Below, piece by piece: positions 1 through 11,599 of a stretch of DNA of 64,000 nt. The DNA comes from Salisapilia sapeloensis (Eukaryota; Oomycota; Peronosporomycetes; Peronosporales; Salisapiliaceae), in assembly GCA_023334545.1 (NCBI GenBank), contig JAADVB010000031.1:44529-108528 (forward strand), given 5' to 3'. Below the pieces are notes generated by a model. It saw only the letters and a list, made by a program, of their open reading frames with translations. It did not search any database and was not told where the DNA came from. The position numbers were made by a program, and so were the translations under genes. Position 1 is the stretch's first letter. The number at the start of each line of letters is the position of its first letter.

Positions 1-1936
1 CTCGGTCGCTTCAGACTCGTATGGGACGTCCTCAGCATCGGCTTCATCTTCTATAATGCTATTGCGCTGCCTGTAGATTCCTTCTAAACATACTTGTACG
101 ATGTGGTAACTTAGTGTTCATAAATGTAGTTTGATGCGTCCTTCGACACGTCAGCTTGGTCGAAGAGCGCGATCGAGACCTGCGTCGACATCTTTTTCAT
201 GTTTGACATTGTAGAAACTTCCTACCACCTTTACTTGTAGTAGCGTCTCATGTTGATATATGTAGTTTATCACGTTCAACACGGCAGCAGAGATTGGCGG
301 GTCACTTCGATACAGTCGGAAGGAGGCGGCTAGAACGTACTTGACGTCGTGGTTTATCGTGGACCTGACGGCCGCGCTTCCGTATGACTTGTTCTTCTCC
401 GACCAGGACGTCGAGGACAGCTCTTCCTCCTATACACTACTGCAGACGCTTCGATTGCTTCGACTCGTCCGACTATTGCGTCTCTTTCGAGTGTCTCGCA
501 TCCTGCGTCGCATCCAGAACACCATCTTCATTCGCTCGACGCTCAGTTCCTTACTCAAGTACTGCCTCATGGTCATGTTCATCGCCCACTGGTTCAGCTG
601 TATCTTCCACGCCATCGCCGTATCATCCACGTATGAAAAGAACTGGGTAACCGAGCAAAGACTTCAGGAGCCGAACGCTAACAAGTGGGACCGATACGTC
701 GCTGCACTCTACTTCTCCGTCATGACACTGTAAGCTACGTAGGCAAAGGTAGTCGATAGACCACGTAATCTCTTGTATCAATCTAGAGCGACCATTGGAT
801 TCGGCGACGTCGCTGGGACCAACCCAGACGAACGCTTCTTCTGCATCTTTGCCATGATCGTCGGAGGTGGCGTCTTTGCCTATGGAATCACGAATGTAAC
901 CTCTACATTATCCTGCTGCTGTGCAGTATCTCTGACTATGTCACTTGACTGCTAGATCGTGGAGCTCGTGTCGAGTCTGACGATCCACGAGACACGGTTT
1001 CGACAGAAGATGGACGAAGTGAACGAATACATGACTGCACGCGAGCTACCGATGCGTCTTCGGATGGAAATCCGAGAGTTCTATCACAACACACGGTTGT
1101 CTCGCGAAAGCAAGTTGAACGCTGAGCAACGTATTTTGAATGACTTGTCGTCCAAACTCCGGTCGAAGATCGCGTTAAGCATAAATGATCAGTTTCTACG
1201 TAAATTCAAGTTCTTTGCTGGGAGCGACCCTGACTTTCTCATGGAGCTGGCACTGAATATGCGCATGATCCACTTTGCACCTTTGGAAGACGTAATTGTC
1301 GAAGGCGAGGTCGGGTACGAGATGTTCTTCATCTTCCGAGGCGCCGTCGAAGTCATTCGAGGTGGAAGGCAGTTGGGGATCATGGGAGAGAACCAGTACT
1401 TTGGAGAGCTCGCGATCTTGAATGATGACAATCGACGGACAGCTACCGTGCGTACGATTTGCTTTTGCGAATTGAGATTGCTGTCGCGAACCAGGTTTCT
1501 CGATGCCCTTGCGCTGTTTCCAGCGATGCAGGCAAAGATGGAGGAGCTGGCTGCTCAGAGGAACAAACAGAAGAGTCCTCGACCGAGACTTGCGTCAATG
1601 CGGGCAGCGGGGACTCCGGAAGAAAAGGACCTGTCAGCTCCTGTCAAGCTGCGAGCAGGACCACAGCACGCCAATTCCCAGTCTCGACTGAATGTAACGA
1701 TGCAAAGGAGACAATCGGCAGCCAAGACAGCTCCGCTCGGGGCCACTGCACGCATGCCAACTGCCAAGTTACCATCGTACACGGTGAACGAAGGGAGCAA
1801 CGAGTCGGTGCCGGCGTCGATATCAAGCGCCATCGCCGAAACGTGCACCTTGCTTGACGAAGCCACGCGTCGCCAAGAGCTCTTGCTTCAACGCATCAAC
1901 CGAGTTACCGGGACAATGCGTCAGAATCGCTCTTGA
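1..1936 (+). CDS. Cyclic-nucleotide-gated K+-type channel, 5'-truncated by window edge
   Basis: Voltage-sensor cation channel of the CNG/HCN/EAG superfamily acting in a membrane. It is open at the left window edge. Exons read as 1-72, 130-210, 266-729, 787-895 and 956-1936, giving 568 visible residues; every junction is GT-AG and keeps frame. Visible in order: S1-S3, an S4 with regularly spaced Arg (LRLLRLVRLLRLFRVSRILR), S5, a pore whose selectivity filter reads TIGFGD (potassium type, GFG as in EAG/HERG rather than GYG), S6 with a run of Gly, a C-linker, then a cyclic-nucleotide-binding domain. Its phosphate-binding cassette is intact (FGELAIL followed by RRTATV). The C-terminal tail of about 170 residues is low complexity and basic. 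I infer a cNMP-modulated K+ channel; the ligand and the N-terminus cannot be seen. Confidence 0.92.
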
Positions 1937-2408
1937 TAAATCAACACGTGCTTTTATTCTTCATATCAAGGACGATGGTGTCAAGAGCATGTAGCAAAGT
2001 CTACTTATTCGTCTCTGGTCTTCTTCTTGGATGTGGCAGTATCTTTAGAAGCAACAAACACACACCATGTATTCGTTCGTACCGCTTTCTCTCACCTGAC
2101 TGGATCTGGTAACCCAGCATTTTCAATCAAGTCTTCCAAGCTTTGCATCGAAATTTCTAGTCTAGTATACTTTTTCCCATACCGTTTGCTATCAAAAACG
2201 CATGTCGTCCCCTACCTCGACATCCTATACTCTCGCCAAGTCGTTTACCCGCAGAGAGCGTCCATGCCATCCAGTAACCTCGCATCCAGTCTTCGGAGCT
2301 CTCCAATGATCGTTCGTCATGGGACAGCGCCTCCACACCTCAATTCAAGTATGGCCCATAAAACCTGCGAAAGACAGGTGGACTGACACAAGCAGAAGAG
2401 GACAAGAG
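1937..2408. other. Intergenic, nothing recognised
   Basis: This spacer separates the channel stop from the chosen methionine synthase ATG. It contains a 119-codon open frame on + (2027-2386) with no recognisable domain and an unconvincing composition. The upstream in-frame ATG at 2319 would add 30 residues that look like translated leader. The stretch probably holds the 3' UTR of the channel and the promoter and 5' UTR of methionine synthase. Confidence 0.5.
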
Positions 2409-5400
2409 ATGGCAAGTCGACGCGAGGTGAGTCCGGCCGAGGTGCAGATGCTCCAGCAGCCCTTCGTCCGTGGCGAGACGGACATCTTTGCCTACTTGAC
2501 TGCCTTGATGAAGCAAAAGCCGCTCATCTTTGACGGTGGCATGGGCACCATGATCCAGCAGCACAAGCTGTCGGAAGAAGACTTTCGAGGCGACCGCTTT
2601 AAAGACTTTGACGTGCTCGTGCGTGGCAACAACGACTTGTTGTCTATCACGCAGCCAAAGCTGATCAAGGACATTCACAAGCAGTACATGGAGGTCGGTG
2701 GCTCGCAGCTCATCGGGACCAATACCTTCAGTGGTACGTGGGTGGCACAGGCCGACTACAAGATGGAGGACCTCGTGTACGAGCTCAACTACGAGTCAGC
2801 TCGAGTGGCACGAGAGGCAGCAGACGAGGTGGCTGCCAAGAACCCTCTTTTGCCCCGTTTCGTCGCCGGTTCCATCGGCCCAACGAACCGGACGCTGTCG
2901 ATATCGCCCAACGTAGAGGACCCTGGCTTTCGTAACATCACGTTCGATGAGCTCGTGGACGCGTACTATACGCAGGTGGAGGCTCTGGTGGACGGCGGGA
3001 GTGACGTGTTACTCGTCGAGACGATCTTTGACACTTTAAACGCCAAAGCCGCCGTCTACGCCATCGATGTATTCCAGGAGAAGACTGGCAAGAAGCTCCC
3101 GCTCTTCATCTCCGGTACTATTGTCGACATGAGCGGACGGACCTTGTCTGGGCAGACGACGGAAGCTTTCTACGTCAGTCTACGCCACTCGAAGCCCTTC
3201 TGCATCGGTCTCAACTGCGCTCTCGGCGCGAATCAGATGAAGCCCTTCCTCCAGCGCCTCGCCAACGTCGCCGAGTGCTTCGTCTCGGTCTATGCGAACG
3301 CAGGTCTTCCGAACGCCATGGGCGGATACGACGACAGTCCGGAGCTCATGGCCGAGTACTGCGGCGAATTCTGCAAGGACGGACTGATCAACATGATCGG
3401 CGGCTGCTGTGGCACGACGCCAGAGCACATTCGAGCCATCGCAGACATCGCCGCGACGTACCCCGTGCGTCCTCTCCCGGACCTATCCGATCCGTACATG
3501 TGGCTGTCTGGGCTGGAAGACATGGTCGTCACAAAGGATCGATTCCAGTTTTTAAACGTCGGAGAGAGGTGTAACATCTCTGGTAGCATCCGTTTCAAGC
3601 GGCTGATCCTCAAGGGTGACTATGGTACAGCCATGGACGTAGCTCGACAGCAAGTCGAGGACGGTGCGATGGTCATCGACGTGAATGTGGACGACGGCAT
3701 GCTGGATGGTGTCAAGGCGATGGAGAGATTTTTGAAGATCGCTGTGACGGAGCCAGATGTGTCTAAAGTGCCGTTCATGGTAGACTCGAGCAAGTTCCAC
3801 GTTGTGGAAGCTGGTCTCAAGTGCGTCCAGGGCAAGTGCATCGTGAATAGCATCAGTCTGAAGGTCGGTGAAGACGAGTTTTGTAAGCAGGCAAAGATCA
3901 TGAAGCGTCACGGAGCTGCGATCGTCGTCATGGCGTTTGATGAAGAAGGGCAGGCCGCGACGGAATCGGAAAAGGTGCGTATTTGCAAGCGGTCGTACGA
4001 TGTCTTGGTGGACAAGGTCGGCTTCCCACCGGAAGACATTGTCTTTGATCCGAACATTCTGACGATTGCGACGGGCATGGAGGAACATAACAACTATGCG
4101 GTGGACTTTATCAACGCCACGAGACGTATTAAGGAAGAGTGCCCGTATGCCAAGATCAGTGGTGGCGTGTCGAATCTGTCGTTTGGCTTTCGAGGCGTCA
4201 ATGTCATTCGAGAAGCCATACACAGTGTCTTCCTCTACCACGCAGTCCACGCAGGCATGGACATGGGCATCGTGAACGCTGCGCAGTTGGAAGTGTATGA
4301 CGACATTCCGTCGGACCTATTAAAGCTCGTAGAAGACGTCGTGCTCAATCGGCATGACGGCGCGACGGAGGCCTTGTTAGATCGCAGTTTAATCGAAAAG
4401 GAAAAGATGGAAGCTGCCAAGAAGGGGGGAGCGAGTGCTGTCGTGAACAAGCAAGAGTGGCGAACCAAGTCGATTCAGGAGCGACTGACGCACTCGCTCG
4501 TCAAGGGCATCTCCGAGTTCATCCATCAGGACGTCGAGGAGATGCGCGTCGAGTGCTCTCGTCCGTTGGACGTGATCGAAGGGCCGTTGATGGCTGGCAT
4601 GAATGTCGTGGGCGAGTTGTTCGGCAGTGGCAAGATGTTTCTGCCGCAGGTGATCAAGTCTGCTCGTGTCATGAAGAAGGCAGTCGCGTACCTCTTGCCG
4701 TACATGGAAGAGGAAAAGAAGAGGAAGCTGGCGGAGGAAGGAGTGGACCCGGAGGCGGATGACGACTCGCAGTACGCTGGCAAAGTGCTGCTGGCGACCG
4801 TCAAGGGGGACGTGCATGACATTGGCAAGAACATCGTCGGCGTCGTCCTTGGCTGTAACAACTACAAGGTCATCGACATGGGCGTCATGGTGCCTGCAGA
4901 GGACATTCTGGCTCGAGCAAAGGAGGAGAAAGTGGATGTCATCGGCTTGTCTGGGCTCATCACGCCTTCGCTAGACGAAATGGTAACTGTCGCGCGGGAG
5001 ATGAAGAAGCAGAACATGCCGCAGCCGCTCCTGATCGGCGGCGCGACCACGAGTAAGATGCACGCGGCCGTCAAGATCGCTCCTCAGTTCTCGAATGAAG
5101 CGCATCCGGTCATTCACGTCTTAGACGCTTCTCGTAGCGTCGTGGTGGTCGGCAACCTCCTTCGGTATGGAGAGGAGAGGGAGGAGTATGTGGAGGAAGT
5201 GCTGGAGGACTATGAGGACATGCGGGAAGAGTACTACGCTTCTCTCGACGACATTAAGCTCGTGTCGTATGAGAGTGCCAAGAGCAAGAGGTGTGCGATC
5301 GACTTTGATACGCGACGTCCGTTCCAGCACCCACGTCGCTTAGGTGTACACAAGGTAGAGGACGTGCCGCTGGAAGAAGTCGTGCCGTTTATCGACTGGA

Positions 5401-6257
5401 ACCCATTCTTCCAGACGTGGGAGCTGCGTGGTAGGTATCCGAATCGAGGGTACCCTAAGATCTTTGACGACGACCGTGTCGGAGTCGAAGCTAGGAAGGT
5501 GTTCGACGAAGGGCAGAAGCTCCTGCAGGAGATTATCGACAAGAAGCTCTTGAGCGTACGTGGTGTCTCGGGTGTCTTTCCAGCGTATCGACAGGAAGAA
5601 GACGTCGTCGTGTGTGATCCGAATGACATGACGACGCCCGTGAGCAAGTTCTGTATGCTCCGACAGCAAGCGGAGAAGGAGACGTCGGACCCGTTCATGA
5701 GCATGGCGGACTTTATCGCACCGAAGAGTGACGACTACAAGGACTTTATCGGAGGCTTTGCCGTTGGTGTCTTTGGCGTCGAGGAGCTCGTGGCCAAGTT
5801 CGAGGCCGAGCACGATGACTTCAATAAGATCATGACGCAGGCCATTGGCGATCGACTGGCAGAAGCTTTTGCAGAGTACATGCACCGGCAGATGCGTGTG
5901 TTCGACTGGGGATATGCGTCGGAAGAGGACTTGAGCCAGGAAGATCTGCTGAAAGTCAAGTACGACGGCATCCGTCCGGCGCCTGGGTACCCGTCCCAGC
6001 CGGATCATACCGAGAAGCGAGTGCTGTGGGAACTGCTCAAGGCAGAGGACATCGGGCTGACGCTGACGGATAGCTGCATGATGCTGCCTGGATCGGCCGT
6101 CAGTGCCCTGTGCTTTGCGCACCCGGACTCGCAGTACTTTGCCGTGGGGAAAATCAGTAAGGAGCAAGTGGAGGAGTATGCTGGTCGAAAGAAGCAGTCA
6201 CTGGAAGAGACGGAAAAGTGGCTGGCTCCGATCTTGGGGTACGAGCGAGGTGCTTAG
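2409..6257 (+). CDS. MTR: Cobalamin-dependent methionine synthase
   Basis: 5-methyltetrahydrofolate-homocysteine methyltransferase, a cytosolic enzyme of one-carbon metabolism that moves a methyl group from methyl-THF through cob(I)alamin to homocysteine. A single uninterrupted frame encodes 1282 residues from ATG 2409, close to the usual 1230-1265. Domains in order: homocysteine-binding barrel with its zinc ligands (Cys in GLNCALG near residue 270 and the pair in GGCCGT near 333-334), pterin-binding barrel, helical cobalamin cap, B12 Rossmann domain with GDVHDIGKN (axial His near residue 803), and the C-terminal reactivation domain with the AdoMet motif RPAPGY. All key residues are present, so it should be active. 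An ATG at 2319 is in frame, but the added 30 residues do not resemble the family, so 2409 was chosen. The methylmalonyl-CoA mutase gene begins 286 bp downstream on the same strand. Confidence 0.97.
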   Translation: MASRREVSPAEVQMLQQPFVRGETDIFAYLTALMKQKPLIFDGGMGTMIQQHKLSEEDFRGDRFKDFDVLVRGNNDLLSITQPKLIKDIHKQYMEVGGSQLIGTNTFSGTWVAQADYKMEDLVYELNYESARVAREAADEVAAKNPLLPRFVAGSIGPTNRTLSISPNVEDPGFRNITFDELVDAYYTQVEALVDGGSDVLLVETIFDTLNAKAAVYAIDVFQEKTGKKLPLFISGTIVDMSGRTLSGQTTEAFYVSLRHSKPFCIGLNCALGANQMKPFLQRLANVAECFVSVYANAGLPNAMGGYDDSPELMAEYCGEFCKDGLINMIGGCCGTTPEHIRAIADIAATYPVRPLPDLSDPYMWLSGLEDMVVTKDRFQFLNVGERCNISGSIRFKRLILKGDYGTAMDVARQQVEDGAMVIDVNVDDGMLDGVKAMERFLKIAVTEPDVSKVPFMVDSSKFHVVEAGLKCVQGKCIVNSISLKVGEDEFCKQAKIMKRHGAAIVVMAFDEEGQAATESEKVRICKRSYDVLVDKVGFPPEDIVFDPNILTIATGMEEHNNYAVDFINATRRIKEECPYAKISGGVSNLSFGFRGVNVIREAIHSVFLYHAVHAGMDMGIVNAAQLEVYDDIPSDLLKLVEDVVLNRHDGATEALLDRSLIEKEKMEAAKKGGASAVVNKQEWRTKSIQERLTHSLVKGISEFIHQDVEEMRVECSRPLDVIEGPLMAGMNVVGELFGSGKMFLPQVIKSARVMKKAVAYLLPYMEEEKKRKLAEEGVDPEADDDSQYAGKVLLATVKGDVHDIGKNIVGVVLGCNNYKVIDMGVMVPAEDILARAKEEKVDVIGLSGLITPSLDEMVTVAREMKKQNMPQPLLIGGATTSKMHAAVKIAPQFSNEAHPVIHVLDASRSVVVVGNLLRYGEEREEYVEEVLEDYEDMREEYYASLDDIKLVSYESAKSKRCAIDFDTRRPFQHPRRLGVHKVEDVPLEEVVPFIDWNPFFQTWELRGRYPNRGYPKIFDDDRVGVEARKVFDEGQKLLQEIIDKKLLSVRGVSGVFPAYRQEEDVVVCDPNDMTTPVSKFCMLRQQAEKETSDPFMSMADFIAPKSDDYKDFIGGFAVGVFGVEELVAKFEAEHDDFNKIMTQAIGDRLAEAFAEYMHRQMRVFDWGYASEEDLSQEDLLKVKYDGIRPAPGYPSQPDHTEKRVLWELLKAEDIGLTLTDSCMMLPGSAVSALCFAHPDSQYFAVGKISKEQVEEYAGRKKQSLEETEKWLAPILGYERGA

Positions 6258-6396
6258 TGGGAAGGATAGAGTAGGGTCTAGTGTACTGGTGACGGAGGTG
6301 CCATGATAGCATGCCATCTCTGCTGACGTTCAGGAGTTCTTCGCTCGATTCTGCTTCTTGGAGCAAAGGACCAAGCTATGTCGCTCGAAATCTACT

Positions 6397-6421
6397 TTTT
6401 CTTTTCTTTTCTTTTCTTTTC
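6397..6421. repeat. (TTTTC)n short pyrimidine microsatellite
   Basis: About five tandem TTTTC units lie between methionine synthase and the mutase. The tract is just upstream of the mutase ATG, so it probably sits in the promoter or 5' UTR. Confidence 0.8.
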
Positions 6422-6543
6422 TGATCGTCTCTAGTTCGGTCGTGCTGGATGGACCTATAGAGGTCCTTGTGGTCAGTCCTGTCACTAATCTGTGGACGAT
6501 ATACTTGAACTTGAGGCCGGAAGGGCGGAGAGACGAGACCAAG

Positions 6544-9102
6544 ATGCTGGCGATGCGACGTGCACAAGAGAAGGCCGTGCGAGGCGTGATTGCACGGCAT
6601 GGACGACTGTCGTTCTGGAGGAGTTTAAGTGATCGACCGACGAATTTAAGTGCAGATGCGTACCCGGAAGAGTGGCTGAAGAACGCGACGAAAGAGATCA
6701 AGGGACAGGACCCGACGGAAAAGCTCGTCTGGCATACCCCCGAGGGCATTCCCATCAAGCCTTTGTATACGCAACAGGACCTCGAGGTTACCACATGAAA
6801 AGAGGTATGTAGATAAAGACTAACGATAGTACGTCCGTAGGATCTGGAGATCTCACAGGCCCCCTCGACCTTCCCGTTCACGAGAGGACCCTACGCGAGT
6901 ATGTACACTGCCAAGCCATGGACCATCCGACAGGTACCTCTATAAGATACGCCCAAATTACCATGACGTGACGTCGGCTGTAGTACGCAGGTTTTAGCAC
7001 AGCGGAAGAGTCGAACGCGTTCTACCGTCGAAACTTGGCGGCAGGACAGCAAGGACTCAGCGTAGCGTTTGACTTGGCGACTCATCGAGGCTACGACTCG
7101 GACCATCCACGCGTGACGGGTGATGTCGGGATGGCTGGCGTCCCCATCGATTCGATCGAAGACATGAAAATCCTCTTTGACGGCATTCCTCTCGACAAAA
7201 TGTCCGTGTCCATGACCATGAATGGAGCTGTCTTACCGGTGTTAGCCATGTACATTGTGGCTGCAGAGGAGCAGGGTGTGGATAAGAAACTACTGTCGGG
7301 TACGATCCAGAACGACATTTTAAAGGAGTTCATGGTCCGCAACACGTTCATCTACCCCCCTGAACCGTCCATGCGGATCATCCAGGACATCTTCGGATAC
7401 ACGTCCGAGTACATGCCCAAGTACAATTCGATTTCGATCTCAGGTTACCACATGCAAGAAGCTGGGGCCGATGCGGTCTTGGAGCTCGCTTTTACCATTG
7501 CAGACGGTATCGAGTACGTCAAGGCGGCACAGGCAGCAGGACTAGATGTAGACTCGGTTGCGCCGCGTCTGTCGTTCTTCTTTGCGATAGGCATGAACTT
7601 TTACATGGAAGTGGCCAAACTACGTGCTGCTCGTACTTTATGGGCAAAGCTGATGCAGGACAAGTTCCAGCCGAAAAATAAGAAGAGTCTGCTCTTACGA
7701 ACGCATTGCCAAACGTCTGGGTACTCTTTGACGGAGCAGGATCCGTTTAATAATATCATTCGGACGACAGTGGAGGCCATGGCGGCTGTCATGGGTGGTA
7801 CGCAGAGTCTACATACGAATGCGCTGGATGAAGCACTGGGACTCCCGACGGAGTTTAGTGCTCGTATGGCACGTAACACGCAGTTGGTGCTTCAGGAAGA
7901 AACTGGGATTCCGAAAGTTGCGGATCCATGGGGAGGTTCGTACTTGATGGAATCGCTTACGAATGATCTGGTGGATGCGGCGATGAAGGTGATCGAGGAA
8001 GTGGATGAACTGGGAGGTATGGCGAAAGCGATCGAGTCTGGCATGGCCAAGCACCGAATCGAAGAGAGTGCAACGAGGAAGCAGGCACGCATTGATTCAA
8101 GAGAAGAGACAATCGTAGGTGTCAACAAGTATGTCGCGGAAGATGTAGATGCCGTGGATGTCTTATCGATTGATAATACGTCGGTGCGGAAGAAGCAGAT
8201 TAAGCGGCTGGAGGACACGAGAGCGAATCGGAATGAACAAAAAGCGCAAGAGTGTCTGGATAGATTGAAGGAATCGGCGGCTTTGACCGAGAGCACAGGC
8301 GCTGGGTCACATCCGATGAACCTTTTGAAGCTGGCGGTGGACGCAGCCAGAGAGCGGTGCACGGTGGGAGAGATCTCTGGTGCACTGGAATCCGCGTGGG
8401 GACGTCACGTGCCAAAGGTAGTGTCTTGTGTAGCTATAGGAAGGACGTGGCTCATGCGTGCGGTAGAGTGATGTCGTGTCCGGAGCGTACCGGACGTCGT
8501 ACCAGCATAATCAGCAAGCAGAGGACGAGTATGAGGCCGTTGTGCGGGAGATTGAGGAATTTGCTGAGCGTGAAGGTCGCCGTCCGCGTCTGCTTGTGGC
8601 CAAGATGGGGCAGGACGGTCATGATCGCGGTGCGAAGGTCGTCGCATCCAGTTACTCTGACCTGGGCTTTGACGTAGATGTCGGCCCGCTCTTCTCCGTA
8701 CGTACCTCACTAATTGTAGGGTCTAATTTAAAAGATTCATAATGGTTGCAGACACCGGAGGAAGCGGCGAGACAAGCGGTGGATGCCGATGTTCACTGCG
8801 TAGGTGTGAGTTCCCAAGCTGCTGGCCACAAGACGCTGGTGCCGGCACTGTTGGAGGCTTTAAAGAAGGAGAATGCCGAGCACATTCTCGTCATCTGTGG
8901 AGGTGTCATTCCTCCAAAGGTACTCGTTCTACTACCCTCATCGACGATAGAAACCTCACCTCGATCCTAGGACTATGACTACTTGTACGACTTGGGCGTC
9001 GGCGCTATCTTCGGTCCAGGCACGAGACTGACGGAAGCAGCGCACGATACGCTCGTGGCTATCTCGAAGCGTTTGGAAGAGAATCGAGCGAAAGACATGT
9101 AA
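6544..9102 (+). CDS. MMUT: Methylmalonyl-CoA mutase, mitochondrial
   Basis: Adenosylcobalamin-dependent isomerase that converts (R)-methylmalonyl-CoA to succinyl-CoA in propionate and branched-chain catabolism, in the mitochondrion. Exons read as 6544-6786, 6841-6933, 6984-8417, 8467-8697, 8752-8919 and 8971-9102, all GT-AG and in frame, giving 766 residues against about 750 in animals. The N-terminus ([14 protein letters not shown]...) is rich in Arg without acidic residues, as expected for a mitochondrial presequence. It is followed by the family block [11 protein letters not shown], the substrate barrel ([19 protein letters not shown]) and the C-terminal B12 domain with [10 protein letters not shown] (DxHxxG). 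The first donor (GTTACC) is weak but is the only one that removes an in-frame stop. Large and small subunits are fused in one chain, as in animals. The neighbour upstream is the cell's other B12 enzyme. Confidence 0.96.
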
Positions 9103-9185
9103 AGCGACGAGAGAGGAATAAGGTCTTCCTGGCATCTTGTTTCGACTTACTTGGCAACTTTACTACGCTACTTCATAAAAATATA

Positions 9186-10844
9186 TCATTGCTCCTTGGT
9201 CTTTTCCTTCTTGGCTCGTTGAAACTCCTCCGACATGCTCCGCAAGGCAAAGTTCGGGAACACTTGCTTCGTCGGCATCTTGGCACCCGTCATCGGCGAC
9301 TTGTCACTCGTCGAGAACCAGTGCAGAATCGCCTTCCGGTCGTACGTGTGTCCATCGGCTGCGACTACAGGGTCCAGCATCGGACAGCCTGTGATGGGGC
9401 AGATGAGTTGCTCTGGACAGTCCTCGTCGTCCGTCCAGTCGTCCATGTCTGCCTCCTTGACCTCTTCCTCTTCAAGAGAGAGAGAGGACAATCGAGCAGC
9501 AGGCTTCTCCTCTGTCTCGTCATTTATGCCAGTCGAATCAGCCACTGCATCGTTGATCTCCTGCGTCGTGACAAACCCAGCGACGATGCGTCCACGACCT
9601 CGAGACCCACCAGTGATCTGCGGATCTCCGTCCTCAGCACTCGTGTCTCGAGACCAAATGGCGTGATAGCTATTGACTAGTTCCTGTCGAATGGTATGAT
9701 ACGCTTCTTCCGACTTGGCTCTCGACGTCCGGAAGCCAGAAACTGGACCTTCCGAGACAGTGGACCTAGCCGTCTCGTACGCTGCTCCGACCACGGAGGA
9801 GCCAGAGACTTTGGAAAAGTGGTAGACGATGCCAATCTGTCGTCTGCTCCAGGACGGGAGTTTCATGTACATCTTATTGGCCTCTGACACGAGCGGCGAG
9901 TCCCGGACGCGGGTCATTTGCCCTTGTATCTGCGTCTGGGCGTCCTGGAGCATCGATGGCCGACGCTCGAGATGCAGGAGGTTGCGATGGCACTCCAGGA
10001 CGATCGGCCATCCCTCGACACTCTGTGTCTCGACGACAGCTTCGTCCTGGAACGTATCCACGACCTCGAGCCTCGCGCCTGGTGGCAGCAGCTTGCCATA
10101 GTACTCCATGCCACCAAAGCCAGTTATGCGGACGATGTCCCCTTTCTCCAGCATCACATCGGCACAGTCATAGTTGAGCGATAGCTGGATCTGCCCTGCG
10201 GTCTGGAACTCGTCGTCCACGAGTGTATGCCAGCCTCGATGGCTGGACGATTGGGACAGCAGACAAGGTAAAAGAGGAACAAGAACAGAACCTATGAGTT
10301 TATCATTCGTATGTGCCGAATCGCCTTCTCGGCCTTGTCCATGCAGCTCGACGGAGCCGTCTGATCCGGCAGATGCAGCCGATGGAGACGTGTTCTCGGC
10401 GCGATGGAAAACTCGGATCACAAGTTCCGGCGTGCAAGGTTTATAGTGTTGCATGGAAGCGTTTGCCTGATCGCCTGCAGCTAGCTTGCCCACTGTCTTA
10501 CCGTTTTTACTGGCTTTCGTGAGCACGCCGAGGCTGTTTATGGTGGACTGCTCATCGCCAAAGGATGAGAGCGTCTGTAGGAGCTCTTGCTCCGTCGGCA
10601 ATGGGACGGAAACGACTCCAGACTCTTTCCACGTCGGATTCAGCGTCTGTGACTGAGGTCTCGTGACGAACTCTTCTTTGCCGAGTGCGACTGCGACGTA
10701 CGGATTGGAGTAGCTCGGTGTCCACTTGAGTAGACTGCCGAGTACTGCTGGTTGTAGATTGCGAGCTCCTAGCACTTCGATGCTGAGTGTCCCAGCCGTA
10801 CGCAACGCTTTGGGCGCCGGTTCCGATGACGTCTTGGACGCCAT
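9186..10844 (-). CDS. C2 domain plus U-box E3 ubiquitin ligase-like protein
   Basis: Single-exon gene for 552 residues. The N-terminus holds a C2-type fold from about residue 17 (GTLSIEVLGARNLQP, then NPYVAVALG and TLNPTW), with a Ser/Gly-rich loop inserted. The middle has a stretch around VRITGFGGMEYYG that I do not recognise. The C-terminus from about residue 478 is a clear U-box (CPITGCPMLDPVVAADGHTY, then KSPMT and FALRSMSEEF). U-boxes recruit E2 enzymes, and C2 domains usually bind membranes or partner proteins. The inference is a membrane-recruited ubiquitin ligase; its substrate is unknown. Its stop lies only 83 bp from the stop of the convergent mutase gene, so the 3' UTRs probably overlap. 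Confidence 0.88.
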   Translation of the reverse strand: MASKTSSEPAPKALRTAGTLSIEVLGARNLQPAVLGSLLKWTPSYSNPYVAVALGKEEFVTRPQSQTLNPTWKESGVVSVPLPTEQELLQTLSSFGDEQSTINSLGVLTKASKNGKTVGKLAAGDQANASMQHYKPCTPELVIRVFHRAENTSPSAASAGSDGSVELHGQGREGDSAHTNDKLIGSVLVPLLPCLLSQSSSHRGWHTLVDDEFQTAGQIQLSLNYDCADVMLEKGDIVRITGFGGMEYYGKLLPPGARLEVVDTFQDEAVVETQSVEGWPIVLECHRNLLHLERRPSMLQDAQTQIQGQMTRVRDSPLVSEANKMYMKLPSWSRRQIGIVYHFSKVSGSSVVGAAYETARSTVSEGPVSGFRTSRAKSEEAYHTIRQELVNSYHAIWSRDTSAEDGDPQITGGSRGRGRIVAGFVTTQEINDAVADSTGINDETEEKPAARLSSLSLEEEEVKEADMDDWTDDEDCPEQLICPITGCPMLDPVVAADGHTYDRKAILHWFSTSDKSPMTGAKMPTKQVFPNFALRSMSEEFQRAKKEKTKEQ

Positions 10845-11599
10845 GAAAGAAGACGAATGAGCTCTCTTCCGACTCGACTTGGGAAGCTACGTCCCGCCGT
10901 GTCACTATCTGACAGCTATTTTGCAGCGAAAGGGTTAAATTGACTCTATTGGTCTTTTCATAGAGACCTAATTTGGACTTGATTTTTGTATACACTTGGG
11001 AGGTATGTTTTATGTACGGTCCTACGTGGGAATTAGGTAATATTCTACTAAACAGGTTGCTTTAGGCGACGCGCTGCGAGATCGATGCGTTTTTATCTTT
11101 TCACCTGGAGGAGATGGATCTTGTCTAGAGTATACTCATGTATGCTGCTTAAAGGCAAAGATAGATGCTGAGATAATTGTCGAGCTTTTTGTCTGCTTAC
11201 TAAAGTGGGTTCGACTTGTTCGTCATGTAGATAAATCAGCCATGTAATCGAATGTGGCTTCCACATCCTCTCCCGGCTTGCATGCACTACCACGTTAGCT
11301 CTAGCAGAGCTTTATCTAAGTTTCTGCTCTTTCAGCTTTGTGTCCGATGCAGGGGTTGTAGAGGCCGAAGATAAAGAGGTAGATGTTTTGCCATTTAACC
11401 TGCAATCGAAATAAATAACATACGGTCATAACCTTTCATACGCTCCGAACCATCACGGTAGCTTCATGCCAAATCCTGAAAAGGTTTGCTCCAATCAGGA
11501 TAATTTGGATTGACAACATGTCTTTTGCGTCTGTCTTTTTGTCCGATACGAAGAATTGCTATTTGACCCTTGACGTGGTCCACTACGCCTTGCAACCTT
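10845..11599. other. Intergenic, nothing recognised
   Basis: Upstream region of the C2/U-box gene. Only short open frames without family resemblance are present on either strand, and no RNA gene was recognised. The sequence is more AT-rich than the neighbouring genes. Confidence 0.5.

Noticed and set aside
1-300. Frameshifts in the channel gene, suggested by stops in the first 260 bases
   Set aside because: Two short GT-AG introns (73-129 and 211-265) remove all stops and restore S1-S3 in frame.
2027-2386. 119-codon open frame between the channel and methionine synthase
   Set aside because: No domain, no clear codon bias; most likely leader sequence.
3552-4250. 232-codon open frame on minus within methionine synthase
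   Set aside because: Antisense shadow of the pterin-binding domain; no family resemblance.
5340-6167. 275-codon open frame on minus within methionine synthase
   Set aside because: Lies wholly antisense to a well-conserved enzyme domain; its residues (His/Arg-rich) mirror the codon bias of the real gene and show no domain.
6330-6881. 183-codon open frame on minus upstream of and over mutase exon 1
   Set aside because: Overlaps the conserved first mutase exon and the microsatellite; no recognisable product.
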